Source: Flavobacterium sp. JAS (GTDB taxonomy: Bacteria > Bacteroidota > Bacteroidia > Flavobacteriales > Flavobacteriaceae). Taken from it: a stretch of DNA of 64,000 bases. Where the stretch lies: the NCBI RefSeq assembly GCF_020991455.1, contig NZ_JAJMOX010000001.1, positions 372,001 to 436,000 on the forward strand. The letters are read 5' to 3'. Positions 34,845 through 43,397 of the stretch are shown one piece after another (positions within the stretch are counted from its first letter, which is position 1; each line of letters starts with the position of its first letter). The position numbers were made by a program, and so were the translations under genes. Under the pieces are notes generated by a model, which saw only the letters and a program-made list of their open reading frames with translations, made no database searches and was not told the origin of the DNA.

Positions 34845-35870
34845 ATGAAAGCTAAAGCAACTCTAAAACAAATTGCGAAAGAACTTGGTGTTTCTGTTTC
34901 GACTGTTTCTAAGGCGTTAAATGATAGTCCGGAAATTAGTGAGCAAACGAAGGTGAAGATTAAGGAGTATGCCAAACTCAAAAATTATAAACCTAACGTA
35001 ATTGGTCTGAATTTAAAGAATCGTAAAACCAAAACGATTGGTGTAATTATACCTAATATATTAAATTCCTTTTTTGCGAAGGTATTTAGTGGTATCGAAA
35101 AAGTAGCCGATAAAAAAGGATATAATGTAATTACATGTATTTCTAATGAATCTTTAGAAAAAGAAATTCATACACTTGAAATGTTGAGCAACGGGACAAT
35201 TGACGGATTTATTCTTTCCGTTTCTGAAGAAGCTCAAAAATTACAAGATTACAGCCATTTCTCTGCTATTATTAATGATGGAACACCAATTGTAATGTTT
35301 GATCGTATTGCTGATGAAGTAGAATGTGACAAAGTTGTAGTTGATGATTTTGATTCTGCTTTGAACTCAACGCAGCATTTAATTGATTTAGGATGTAAAA
35401 ACATCGCCTTAATTTCTTCAGTAGATAATTTAAGTGTAGGAAAATTAAGAGCTGATGGCTATTTGAAAGCTTTGGCAGATAATAATATTCCGGTAAACGA
35501 AAAAATCATTCTTCGTACCGATTCTGAAGAAGATATGAAGAGCAAAATTGATGCCATTTTTGACAATAAGATTGATGCCATTTTTGCTTTGGATGAAAAT
35601 GATTCAGTTGCAGCTTTAAGAGTAAGTTTGAAAAAAGGATATAAAGTTCCGGAAGATATCTCTATTATTGGTTTTGCTGATGGAATTCTAGCTTCAAGAC
35701 GTTTGTCGCCAAGTTTGACAACTGTAAGTCAGCATGGAATTGAAATTGGAGAAGTTGCTGCAAGACAATTAATCAAGCGACTGGAAGAGTCTGAAGAAGA
35801 AACCTCAGATTATGAAACAATCGTTATCAAGACAAAATTGAAAGAACGAGAATCGACAAGAAAAAAATAA
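34845..35870 (+). CDS. LacI-family transcriptional regulator
   Basis: A 341-residue regulator. The N-terminal helix-turn-helix is L-K-Q-I-A-K-E-L-G-V-S-V-S-T-V-S-K-A-L (about residues 6-24), followed by a periplasmic-binding-protein-like sensor domain with T-I-G-V-I-I-P-N near 64 and S-I-I-G-F-A-D-G near 275. It probably binds a sugar. No sugar-use operon is in the window; the divergent neighbours are ferritin-like genes. Confidence 0.9.
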   Translation: MKAKATLKQIAKELGVSVSTVSKALNDSPEISEQTKVKIKEYAKLKNYKPNVIGLNLKNRKTKTIGVIIPNILNSFFAKVFSGIEKVADKKGYNVITCISNESLEKEIHTLEMLSNGTIDGFILSVSEEAQKLQDYSHFSAIINDGTPIVMFDRIADEVECDKVVVDDFDSALNSTQHLIDLGCKNIALISSVDNLSVGKLRADGYLKALADNNIPVNEKIILRTDSEEDMKSKIDAIFDNKIDAIFALDENDSVAALRVSLKKGYKVPEDISIIGFADGILASRRLSPSLTTVSQHGIEIGEVAARQLIKRLEESEEETSDYETIVIKTKLKERESTRKK

Positions 35871-35878
35871 CATTCATA

Positions 35879-35912
35879 AAAAAATCCATTCGCCGCGGCG
35901 AATGGATTTTTT
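35879..35912 (+). terminator. Bidirectional terminator after the LacI gene
   Basis: AAAATCCATTCGCC and GGCGAATGGATTTT form a 14-bp perfect palindrome with only GC between the arms, flanked by A and T runs. Confidence 0.9.
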
Positions 35913-37025
35913 TTATTGTAATGGATAAGGGAATTTTGGATTTTTATACTTTTTTAGTTTTTCAAAAGGAACTAAATAAGATTCTTCACAAGATCTTGCC
36001 GCTCTATAAAAAATTGGGGTGAATTCTATACCTTTTTCAGTGTAATTCCAAGATGGGAAATCCCAATATTCTTCATCAGTGTAATCACAAGGATCATCGT
36101 CGTCTTTTGGTTTTTCAAAATGGAATTCTGAATTAATTACCGCAAGCAATTTAGGAGCAAAATAAGTGCTTCTATAAGTTGAATAACTCGAAAAATCACT
36201 TTCTTTCTCTGTTGTTACACTTTTATCAAAAGCAAGAATATTGTCTATTTGATAGTTTTTTCCGTTATTTAAATCAATCAAAAAGCCACTGCTTCCAAAA
36301 TCAGGATGAGCACCTCCGCAATAATATGAACTCGAAATCTCAAAGCCCAATAAATTAGTATTCAGGAAATTTATGGTCGAATTTCCTTCTATTCCTTTTC
36401 CTTCACTGTATTCAAATGATGAAGCGCAATTTAGTTGGTCTAATGTGTTCTGTATGTGAATTTTTTCCAGAATTGGGTTTATAACCGCTTTGTTTTTTTC
36501 TGAAAAGTTGCTTCCTAATCTAAAAAAATCAGAATCACAATGTTTTTCAGAATACCAAATAAATTCTTTGTTATTATAAATAGTTACTTTCTGTTTTTTA
36601 AACTCTAAAAATTTATATTTTACAAGATTTAGTTTATCATCAGCATAATACTTATCCAAATTAGATTTGTAATTTGAAAAGTCAATAGTCTGTAATTGAA
36701 CTGGTAATTGTTTTCCAGATGCGTTGTACCAGGATCCTTCAAAAGAATTATTGGCAGCTTTGTTTAAATAGAATTTTTCCAGAATTGCATCATTTGGTTT
36801 AAAAAAGAAAGTGAAGCTATTCTTGTTCATCTTTCCTTCTAACTTAATGTCTTTTAGTGAATTTTGATAAAAATAAGTTGCACTTACATTTTCATCAGAA
36901 TTAAAAACCTCGATTTTCATGTAAATTTTACTTTTCGCCAAAGTTCCTTCCAGATAATAAGTCCGATCCTGAGCAATTGCAATCATAGAATAGAAGGCAA
37001 AAAAGAACAAAGCATATTTTTTCAT
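35913..37025 (-). CDS. Exported RsiV-like (DUF3298-type) domain protein
   Basis: A 370-residue protein with a signal peptide when started at M-K-K-Y-A; an ATG four codons upstream is also possible. The C-terminal half has S-S-Y-Y-C-G-G-A-H-P-D-F-G (about residue 240) and later K-G-I-E-F-T-P-I-F-Y, resembling the DUF3298/RsiV domain that binds lysozyme in Gram-positive bacteria. No sigma factor is adjacent. The N-terminal half is beta-rich with no match I know. The role is not established. Confidence 0.65.
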   Translation of the reverse strand: MKKYALFFFAFYSMIAIAQDRTYYLEGTLAKSKIYMKIEVFNSDENVSATYFYQNSLKDIKLEGKMNKNSFTFFFKPNDAILEKFYLNKAANNSFEGSWYNASGKQLPVQLQTIDFSNYKSNLDKYYADDKLNLVKYKFLEFKKQKVTIYNNKEFIWYSEKHCDSDFFRLGSNFSEKNKAVINPILEKIHIQNTLDQLNCASSFEYSEGKGIEGNSTINFLNTNLLGFEISSSYYCGGAHPDFGSSGFLIDLNNGKNYQIDNILAFDKSVTTEKESDFSSYSTYRSTYFAPKLLAVINSEFHFEKPKDDDDPCDYTDEEYWDFPSWNYTEKGIEFTPIFYRAARSCEESYLVPFEKLKKYKNPKFPYPLQ

Positions 37026-37069
37026 AAAACTATACAATCAATTAATTTAAAATCTGCAATCTAGAATTC

Positions 37070-39916
37070 TTAATGCGCCGCTAACCAGTCTTTACCCATG
37101 CCCAATTCAACTTCTAACGGAACGCTCATTATAAAAGCATTTTCCATTTCGTGTTTAATCATTGGCTGGATTTTTTCTAATTCGTCATTATGCACATCAA
37201 ACACAAGCTCATCATGAACCTGAAGCAACATTTTAGACTTCCAGTTTTCTTCTTTTAGTTTTTTATGAATATTGATCATCGCGATTTTAATCACATCGGC
37301 AGCGCTTCCCTGAATTGGTGCGTTTACAGCATTTCGTTCGGCAGCACTTCTAACCACGGCATTTGCTGAGTTAATGTCTTTTAAATATCGGCGACGACCC
37401 AGAATTGTTTGTACATATCCTTTCTCACGAGCAGATTGTATTTGTTCGTTAATATAAGATCTCAATCTTGGGTACGTTTTGTAGTATGCTTCAATCAAAG
37501 CGGCACTTTCGCTACGAGATAATGAAGTTTGATTGCTTAATCCAAAAGCAGAAACTCCATAGATGATTCCGAAGTTTACCGTTTTAGCATTGCTTCTTTG
37601 TTCGCGAGAAACTTCTTCTAACGGCACATCAAAAACTTTTGCTGCCGTAGCTTTGTGAATATCTTCTCCGTTTTTAAAAGCGGCAATCATATTTTCTTCT
37701 CCGCTTAAAGCAGCAATAATTCTTAATTCTATTTGCGAGTAATCGGCAGAAATTAAAGTATGGTTTTCATCGCGAGCAACAAAAGCTTTACGAATCTGAC
37801 GGCCTCTTTCGGTACGAATCGGAATGTTTTGCAAGTTAGGATTATTAGAGCTCAAACGACCTGTAGCCGCAACAGTTTGCATATAATCGGTATGAACGCG
37901 TAAAGTTTTCTTGTCAACTTGTTCAGGCAAAGCCAAAATATAAGTGCTTTGTAACTTCACCATTTGACGCCAATCCAAAATTTCTTTTACAATTGGATTG
38001 TCATTAGCCAAATAAGTCAAAACTTCTTCACCAGTTGCATATTGACCTGTTTTGGTTTTCTTTTGTTTTGCTCCGCCAATTTTCATTTTATCAAACAAAA
38101 TATCTCCTAATTGTTTTGGAGATGCCAAGTTGAATTTTTCACCGGCAGTTTCGTATATTTTTTGTTCCAAAGATTTAATCTCAACATCCATTTCTTTAGA
38201 CATTGCACTTAAGAATTCAACATCCAGACGAATTCCTTCGGTTTCCATTGCTGCCAAAACGCTTACTAACGGAATTTCGATTTCATCAAATAACTTTTTA
38301 GTTTCTGTTTTGTCTAACTCAGTAGTGAAAATTTCTTTTAATTGTAAAGTTACATCAGCATCTTCGGCAGCGTACTCCTTGATATCTTCAAGTGGAACAT
38401 CGCGCATCGTAATTTGATTTTTTCCTTTTTTGCCAATTAATGTTTCAATTGATTTTGGCGAATATTTCAGATATGTTTCCGATAAAATATCCATATTATG
38501 ACGCATATCTGGATTAATCAAATAATGCGCAATCATGGTATCAAAAAGTTTTCCTTTTACGGTTACGCCATAATTAGAAAGGATTTTTAAATCATATTTT
38601 AAATTCTGACCAATTTTTTCGATGTTTTCATTCTCAAAAAACGGTTTAAATTTATCCACTAAAATCTGGGCTTCTTCCTGACTTTCCGGAAACGGAACAT
38701 AAAATGCTTTTCCTTTTTCATAAGAGAAAGACATTCCGACCAATTCAGCGTGTAAAGCATCTAAACCAGTAGTTTCGGTATCAAAACAAACAGAAGGCTG
38801 GTTTTGTAAATTCTGCAAAAGCAATTTTATTCCTAAATCTCCCTGAATAGCTTGGTAGGAGTGAGGTGTGTTTTCTAAAGTATTGTAGAATGAAGTTCGT
38901 GTTGTTTCTGCATCTTCTTCGGTAGAACCGCCTCCAAAAAGGTCAAACTGATCTTCATTTTTAGGTTGTGGTTTTTTATACAATTTAGGATCTGCAGCCG
39001 GAGCTGAAGCTGCTAATTCATTTCCGCCACCAACTTTAAACAAATTATCAAATTGTTCCGCCATTCTTCTGAATTCTAATTCCTGAAAAATAGCATCTGT
39101 TTTTTCAATATCGGGACGTGTTAACTCGTAATCGTTTTCATTAAAAGTTACCGGGCAATCTAATATTATCGTAGCTAATGTTTTAGATAACAATCCTTTT
39201 TCTTTATTGGCCTCAATATTCTCTTTCATTTTTCCTTTTAGCTTGTCTGTATTCGCCAGAAGGTTTTCCATAGTGCCAAATTCTTTCAGAAGTTTTTTAG
39301 CTGTTACTTCACCAACACCCGGAAGTCCTGGAATATTATCGGCGGCGTCACCCATCATTCCAAGAAAATCGATTACTTGTTCGGGGCGTTCAATTTCGAA
39401 CTTTGCTAAAACTTCAGGAACTCCCCAAATTTCAATTCCGTTACCCATACGAGCCGGTTTGTACATAAAGATGTTCTCAGAAACTAATTGAGCAAAATCC
39501 TTATCAGGAGTTACCATGAAAACTTTGTAATTCTCTTTTTCTGCTTGTTTAGCAATTGTTCCAATCAAATCATCGGCTTCAAAACCGGCAACTTCAATAA
39601 TCGGAATATGCATTGCTTTTAATAATTCACATATATAAGGAACAGCAATTTTGATCGCTTCTGGTGTAACATCACGATTTGCCTTGTATTCAGGGAATAA
39701 TTCGTTACGCAATTGACTTCCGCCTTTGTCAAAAGCTACTGCTAAATGATCTGGTTTTTCACGTTTAATAACATCCAAAAGCGAGTTCATGAAACCCATG
39801 ATCGCTGATGTATCCATTCCTTTAGAGTTAATTCGCGGATTTTTTATGAAGGCATAATAACCACGAAAAATTAAAGCGTAAGCATCGAGAAGAAAAAGAC
39901 GTTTTTGAGTTGACAT
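37070..39916 (-). CDS. polA: DNA polymerase I
   Basis: A 948-residue polymerase with three domains: 5'-3' exonuclease (about 1-290, with L-D-A-Y-A-L-I-F-R-G-Y-Y-A-F at the start), 3'-5' exonuclease (F-D-T-E-T-T-G near residue 379, catalytic acids intact), and the polymerase domain with D-Y-S-Q-I-E-L-R near 723 and Q-V-H-D-E-L-V-F-D-V near 898. The proofreading residues look active. It has its own unit; no neighbour overlaps it. Confidence 0.97.
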   Translation of the reverse strand: MSTQKRLFLLDAYALIFRGYYAFIKNPRINSKGMDTSAIMGFMNSLLDVIKREKPDHLAVAFDKGGSQLRNELFPEYKANRDVTPEAIKIAVPYICELLKAMHIPIIEVAGFEADDLIGTIAKQAEKENYKVFMVTPDKDFAQLVSENIFMYKPARMGNGIEIWGVPEVLAKFEIERPEQVIDFLGMMGDAADNIPGLPGVGEVTAKKLLKEFGTMENLLANTDKLKGKMKENIEANKEKGLLSKTLATIILDCPVTFNENDYELTRPDIEKTDAIFQELEFRRMAEQFDNLFKVGGGNELAASAPAADPKLYKKPQPKNEDQFDLFGGGSTEEDAETTRTSFYNTLENTPHSYQAIQGDLGIKLLLQNLQNQPSVCFDTETTGLDALHAELVGMSFSYEKGKAFYVPFPESQEEAQILVDKFKPFFENENIEKIGQNLKYDLKILSNYGVTVKGKLFDTMIAHYLINPDMRHNMDILSETYLKYSPKSIETLIGKKGKNQITMRDVPLEDIKEYAAEDADVTLQLKEIFTTELDKTETKKLFDEIEIPLVSVLAAMETEGIRLDVEFLSAMSKEMDVEIKSLEQKIYETAGEKFNLASPKQLGDILFDKMKIGGAKQKKTKTGQYATGEEVLTYLANDNPIVKEILDWRQMVKLQSTYILALPEQVDKKTLRVHTDYMQTVAATGRLSSNNPNLQNIPIRTERGRQIRKAFVARDENHTLISADYSQIELRIIAALSGEENMIAAFKNGEDIHKATAAKVFDVPLEEVSREQRSNAKTVNFGIIYGVSAFGLSNQTSLSRSESAALIEAYYKTYPRLRSYINEQIQSAREKGYVQTILGRRRYLKDINSANAVVRSAAERNAVNAPIQGSAADVIKIAMINIHKKLKEENWKSKMLLQVHDELVFDVHNDELEKIQPMIKHEMENAFIMSVPLEVELGMGKDWLAAH

Positions 39917-39967
39917 AAAAAAAATATTAGTCTGTAAAAATAATCAATTGGGTTTTAAAAACGATTC

Positions 39968-40110
39968 GGTTCTTAAAATTAATTTGTTTTAAACCATATA
40001 AGCGATATAAGTTCATTTTAGTAGAGATGCACAGCAGTGCTTCTAATTGTAAACGATGAAATTAAATGAACTTATATCGCTGATATGGTAGAAAAATTAA
40101 GAACTATTTG
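39968..40110. repeat. MITE-like inverted repeat with inner hairpin
   Basis: Arms at 39993-40018 and 40064-40089 are complementary at 25 of 26 positions (core AGCGATATAAGTTCATTT). GTTCTTAA near 39969 and TTAAGAAC near 40097 extend the symmetry. The 45-bp centre holds a smaller imperfect hairpin around ATGCACAGCAGTGC. It fills most of the 325-bp gap between polA and the first peptide gene; the rest of the gap is a promoter. Confidence 0.75.
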
Positions 40111-40166
40111 GTAAAAAATCCCCAAAGCGTTAATGTCTAGTTAAAATATTTAGGATGAGGGTTTTC

Positions 40167-40182
40167 TTCATTTTGTCTTCAT
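40167..40182 (+). promoter_or_regulatory. Tandem TTCAT boxes upstream of peptide gene 1
   Basis: TTCAT at 40167-40171 and 40178-40182, an 11-bp period as for OmpR/PhoB-family regulators. The second box starts 15 bp before the -7 element. Confidence 0.65.
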
Positions 40183-40192
40183 ATTACAGGGG

Positions 40193-40200
40193 TAAATTTG
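40193..40200 (+). promoter_or_regulatory. -7 box of peptide gene 1
   Basis: TAAATTTG matches TAnnTTTG. There is no TTTG at -33; the tandem boxes take that place. Confidence 0.6.
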
Positions 40201-40241
40201 ATCTATAAAATAAAAGGTATTAATTTAAAATATTAGAAATC

Positions 40242-40463
40242 ATGAGAAATTTATTGATGTTACTAGTAGCAGTTTTAGGAACAAGTGTCATGGTAAATGC
40301 ATTTCCTGCAAAAGGTACTAAACCGGCTCCGGCTAAAGAAGTAAAAGCAACTCCTGCAAAAGAAGTTAAAGCTACAAAAGAACCTAGAAAAAAATCTGAT
40401 AAAAAAGCAAAATCAGAAAAAAAAGCAGCTCCGAAAGCAGAAGCAGCTAAAGCAAAAAAATAA
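40242..40463 (+). CDS. Small exported Lys/Ala-rich peptide (paralogue 1)
   Basis: A 73-residue protein: signal peptide M-R-N-L-L-M-L-L-V-A-V-L-G-T-S-V-M-V-N-A, then a mature part made almost only of Lys, Ala, Pro, Glu and Thr. It has an internal duplicate of P-A-K-E-V-K-A-T and no Cys or Trp. It is strongly basic and probably disordered. The architecture recalls enterobacterial Asr (acid-shock protein), but I claim no homology. It is followed 60 bp later by paralogue 2; the leaders of the two also resemble each other. Confidence 0.75.
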   Translation: MRNLLMLLVAVLGTSVMVNAFPAKGTKPAPAKEVKATPAKEVKATKEPRKKSDKKAKSEKKAAPKAEAAKAKK

Positions 40464-40523
40464 AAACATAGAATAAAACAGTATTACAAAAAATAAAAGG
40501 CAATTAATTTAAATTTAAAAATT

Positions 40524-40715
40524 ATGAAAAATCTAGTTATGTTACTCGTAGCAGTTTTAGGAACAAGTGTAATGGTTAGTGCACAAACAACACCAACTCA
40601 GGCAGCTCCTGCAAAGGAAGTTAAAGCAACAAAACATCACAAACACAGTACTGATAAAAAAGCAAAATCAGCAAAAAGTGAGGCTTCAAAAGCAGAAGCA
40701 ACTAAAATGAAATAA
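40524..40715 (+). CDS. Small exported Lys/Ala-rich peptide (paralogue 2)
   Basis: A 63-residue protein with nearly the same signal peptide (M-x-N-L-x-M-L-L-V-A-V-L-G-T-S-V-M-V-S-A), predicted cleavage before Q-T-T-P, and a mature Lys/Ala-rich part. It has a distinct K-H-H-K-H-S run that could bind metal or protons. It has no tandem boxes of its own, so it is probably transcribed with paralogue 1. A terminator-like stem stands 84 bp downstream. Confidence 0.75.
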   Translation: MKNLVMLLVAVLGTSVMVSAQTTPTQAAPAKEVKATKHHKHSTDKKAKSAKSEASKAEATKMK

Positions 40716-40798
40716 TTAAAATTGTTTTTGTTTTGCATTCGAAGAATTGTAAAAGGAGGCAAAACAGAAGTAATGATTATGGAGAATGCGGTTGAGGA

Positions 40799-40828
40799 AA
40801 GCTGGTAAAGAAATTTATCAGCTTTTTT
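40799..40828 (+). terminator. Terminator after peptide gene 2
   Basis: AGCTGGTAAA, GAAA, TTTATCAGCT: ten pairs including one G-U, tetraloop GAAA, then seven T. A near-copy stands after peptide gene 3. Confidence 0.85.
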
Positions 40829-40907
40829 TGATTCGTTAATTTTTTAATAATGCGTAACAGGGCTTTTTTTAATTACTTAAATTTAGTTGCGCTTAAAAGC
40901 AGTTTTT

Positions 40908-41582
40908 ATGAATATTTTGATTGTTGAAGATAATAGGGAACTCGCTGTAGAGGTCTATGATTTTTTGTGTAACGTGGGATATGTTTGCAAAATAGCGCAC
41001 AATTGCGAAGATGCGCTTGAAGAAGTTAGCAGTAACGATTATGATGCAATGCTGTTGGATCTTGGTTTGCCCGATGGGGATGGTTTTGAGGTTTTGAAAA
41101 CAGTTCGAAAAACTAAATCAAAAATTGCTGTAATTGTCCTGACGGCTCGCGGAGAATTAGACGACAGAATAAATGGTTTGCATCTTGGTGCCGATGATTA
41201 TTTGACAAAACCATTTGCTTTGACAGAATTAAGTGCGCGATTGTTTGCTGTGATTCGTAGGATTCATGGGTTTACTTTAAATAATCTGACTATTCACGGG
41301 TTTTTGCTACAGCTTCAGGATTATAAAGTAAGTTATGACGAAACTCCAATAAATCTTACCAAAAAAGAGTTTGATATTTTTCAATATTTGGTTTTGAATA
41401 AAAATCGGGTAATTACAAGATTGCAATTAACCGAGCATATTTGGGGAGATATTCTGGAGGTAAATTCAGATTCTAATTTTATAGATGTTCATGTTCGGAA
41501 TCTTAGAAAAAAATTGGATAAACACACCACAATTGACTGGTTTGAAACCGTAAGGAATGTTGGATATCGTATTAATGAATAA
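40908..41582 (+). CDS. OmpR-family response regulator
   Basis: A 224-residue regulator starting M-N-I-L-I-V-E-D-N. The receiver has the acidic pair E-D (residues 7-8), the phosphorylated aspartate in L-L-D-L-G-L-P-D-G-D-G (near 51) and K in L-T-K-P-F-A (near 101). The winged helix ends N-F-I-D-V-H-V-R-N-L-R-K-K-L-D and T-V-R-N-V-G-Y-R. A frame opening at 40887 adds seven residues and is less likely. It lies 10 bp before its kinase and between the peptide genes. It probably binds the tandem TTCAT boxes. Confidence 0.94.
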   Translation: MNILIVEDNRELAVEVYDFLCNVGYVCKIAHNCEDALEEVSSNDYDAMLLDLGLPDGDGFEVLKTVRKTKSKIAVIVLTARGELDDRINGLHLGADDYLTKPFALTELSARLFAVIRRIHGFTLNNLTIHGFLLQLQDYKVSYDETPINLTKKEFDIFQYLVLNKNRVITRLQLTEHIWGDILEVNSDSNFIDVHVRNLRKKLDKHTTIDWFETVRNVGYRINE

Positions 41583-41592
41583 ATAAAGAACT

Positions 41593-42930
41593 GTGAAAAT
41601 AAAGCACCAATTAGCTATTTTTAATGCTCTGACAAGATTGTTGGTTATTTTGATTTTATGGCTAATGCTGCCAATTTTGGTAGAAAATGTGGTTTATAGA
41701 CACATCAATAATAGTTTACTCGAAAAGAAACATAAGTTTATTGAGCATCTGGATAAAAATGAAATTGATGATTTTATCGAAAATCCAGATGATTCAACCG
41801 AAACTTACTCACAGTTTTCTACGCTTCACAGTGAATTTTTAGTGCTTTCGAGATCTCCCATAAAACCCAATCAGAAAAAAGCAGTTTTTAGCAATGATTT
41901 CAGGATTATTGAAGGAGAAGAAAATGAATACCGAATTCTGCAATATCATTTTACTTATGAAAATCAAGGATATCAACTCGAAATAGGAAGTAGTCTTAGC
42001 GAGGTAAATGACCTTACCTTTATTATTCGTTTTTTTATTTTAATTGTTTTTGTGGTAATTCTGCTGATTACTTTTTTAGCGGATACTTTTTATATTGAAT
42101 TTCTGCTGAAACCTTTCTATAAAATTATTGATACAAAAATAAGGCGTGTAAACGAACCGGAATCTTTTGATCATACGCCAATAAAAGCAAGATCAAGAGA
42201 TTTTAGAGAACTTGATTTTGTTTTGAACCAAATGATGGATCGTATTGCAGAGCTTTTTAAAAAAGAAAAACAATTTATTTCGAATGTTTCTCATGAACTT
42301 CTTACGCCAATTGCGCTGCTTAAAAATAAGTTTGAGAATTTACTCCAAAATAGTTCTTTAGATGATAATGCAGTCGATAAAATTGCGAGTTCTCTAAAAA
42401 CACTGGACATGTTGAAAAAAATCATCAATAATTTATTGTTGATTTCCCGAATCGAAAATAATCAGTATGAAGCAAATGAAGAAATTAATTTTCATGAAAT
42501 CATTTCAGATCTGCAAGAGGATTTACAAGATCGAATTGATGATCGCGAAATTCAGTTTCTGAGCAAAATGCAGCATAATTATATCTTTACAGGAAATAAA
42601 ACTTTAATTCATATTCTGATTTATAATTTGGTCACCAATGCTATAAAATACAATAAGCCCAAAGGCAGTATTGTAGTTGAAGATGGTTTTCTGGAACATC
42701 GTTATTTTATTTCAATAACAGATTCAGGAATCGGAATGACCCCTTCTCAGATAGAAAACATATTCAACAGGTTTGCCAGAATTAGTTCAGACCAGGACGG
42801 TCAGGGTTTAGGTCTTGCTATTGCCGAGAGTATTGCGTCTTTTCATCATATCGAAATCAAAGTTACTTCGCACATAAGTGAAGGAACTACCTTTATGTTA
42901 TTGCTTCCGGAAACGGTAAAACACAATTAA
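41593..42930 (+). CDS. Membrane sensor histidine kinase
   Basis: A 445-residue kinase with the response regulator 10 bp upstream; it starts at a GTG. Two membrane helices (about 11-34 and 146-168) enclose a periplasmic sensor of about 110 residues rich in Glu and Asp. A HAMP-like linker is followed by the H-box S-N-V-S-H-E-L-L-T-P-I-A (histidine near 235), N-L-V-T-N-A-I-K-Y, D-S-G-I-G-M and G-Q-G-L-G-L-A-I-A. The signal is unknown; an acidic sensor beside genes for basic peptides is notable. Confidence 0.93.
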   Translation: MKIKHQLAIFNALTRLLVILILWLMLPILVENVVYRHINNSLLEKKHKFIEHLDKNEIDDFIENPDDSTETYSQFSTLHSEFLVLSRSPIKPNQKKAVFSNDFRIIEGEENEYRILQYHFTYENQGYQLEIGSSLSEVNDLTFIIRFFILIVFVVILLITFLADTFYIEFLLKPFYKIIDTKIRRVNEPESFDHTPIKARSRDFRELDFVLNQMMDRIAELFKKEKQFISNVSHELLTPIALLKNKFENLLQNSSLDDNAVDKIASSLKTLDMLKKIINNLLLISRIENNQYEANEEINFHEIISDLQEDLQDRIDDREIQFLSKMQHNYIFTGNKTLIHILIYNLVTNAIKYNKPKGSIVVEDGFLEHRYFISITDSGIGMTPSQIENIFNRFARISSDQDGQGLGLAIAESIASFHHIEIKVTSHISEGTTFMLLLPETVKHN

Positions 42931-42958
42931 AAGTTAAAATTTTATGGTTGGTTCAATC

Positions 42959-42974
42959 TTCATTTAATCTTCAT
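42959..42974 (+). promoter_or_regulatory. Tandem TTCAT boxes upstream of peptide gene 3
   Basis: TTCAT at 42959-42963 and 42970-42974, again with an 11-bp period. The second box starts exactly 15 bp before the -7 element, as in the promoter of peptide gene 1. Confidence 0.65.
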
Positions 42975-42984
42975 TTACTGATAA

Positions 42985-42992
42985 TATCTTTG
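42985..42992 (+). promoter_or_regulatory. -7 box of peptide gene 3
   Basis: TATCTTTG matches TAnnTTTG. Confidence 0.6.
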
Positions 42993-43036
42993 AGGTATAA
43001 TAAATGAAATAATAACAATCATAAAAACTTCAAATC

Positions 43037-43222
43037 ATGAAAAAATTAGTAATGTTAGCAGTAGCTGTTCTAGGAACAACTGCAATGGTAAGCGCTCAAA
43101 CAACTCCAGCTCAAACAACTCCGGCAAAAGAAGCTAAAGCTCCTAAAAAAGACAAAAAAGCGGATAAAAAAGCTAAAAAAGCTGAGGCTGCTAAGCCAGA
43201 AGCTGCAAAAGCTCAAAAATAA
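43037..43222 (+). CDS. Small exported Lys/Ala-rich peptide (paralogue 3)
   Basis: A 61-residue protein with signal peptide M-K-K-L-V-M-L-A-V-A-V-L-G-T-T-A-M-V-S-A and mature start Q-T-T-P-A-Q-T-T-P. The rest is built from K-K-A-D-K-K-A-K-K-A and E-A-A-K-like units, close to the C-terminal domain of histone H1 in composition. It is clearly paralogous to the two genes upstream of the two-component system. Its own promoter carries the same tandem boxes. Confidence 0.77.
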   Translation: MKKLVMLAVAVLGTTAMVSAQTTPAQTTPAKEAKAPKKDKKADKKAKKAEAAKPEAAKAQK

Positions 43223-43287
43223 AACAACATTGGTTTACATTGTAAACCTGTTGTGGATTATTAAAGGTTTTGAAAAATTTGGTAGAA

Positions 43288-43316
43288 AAAAGCTGGTAGA
43301 GAAATCTATCAGCTTT
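43288..43316 (+). terminator. Terminator after peptide gene 3
   Basis: AGCTGGTAGA, GAAA, TCTATCAGCT: the same stem as after peptide gene 2 apart from one compensated pair, showing that the terminator was duplicated with the gene. Confidence 0.8.
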
Positions 43317-43397
43317 TACTTTTATTAGAGTTAAAATTTTGATAATAAAAAGCTATAAAATTTTCATTATTTGTTACTTTGCTTAAAACTATAACTA

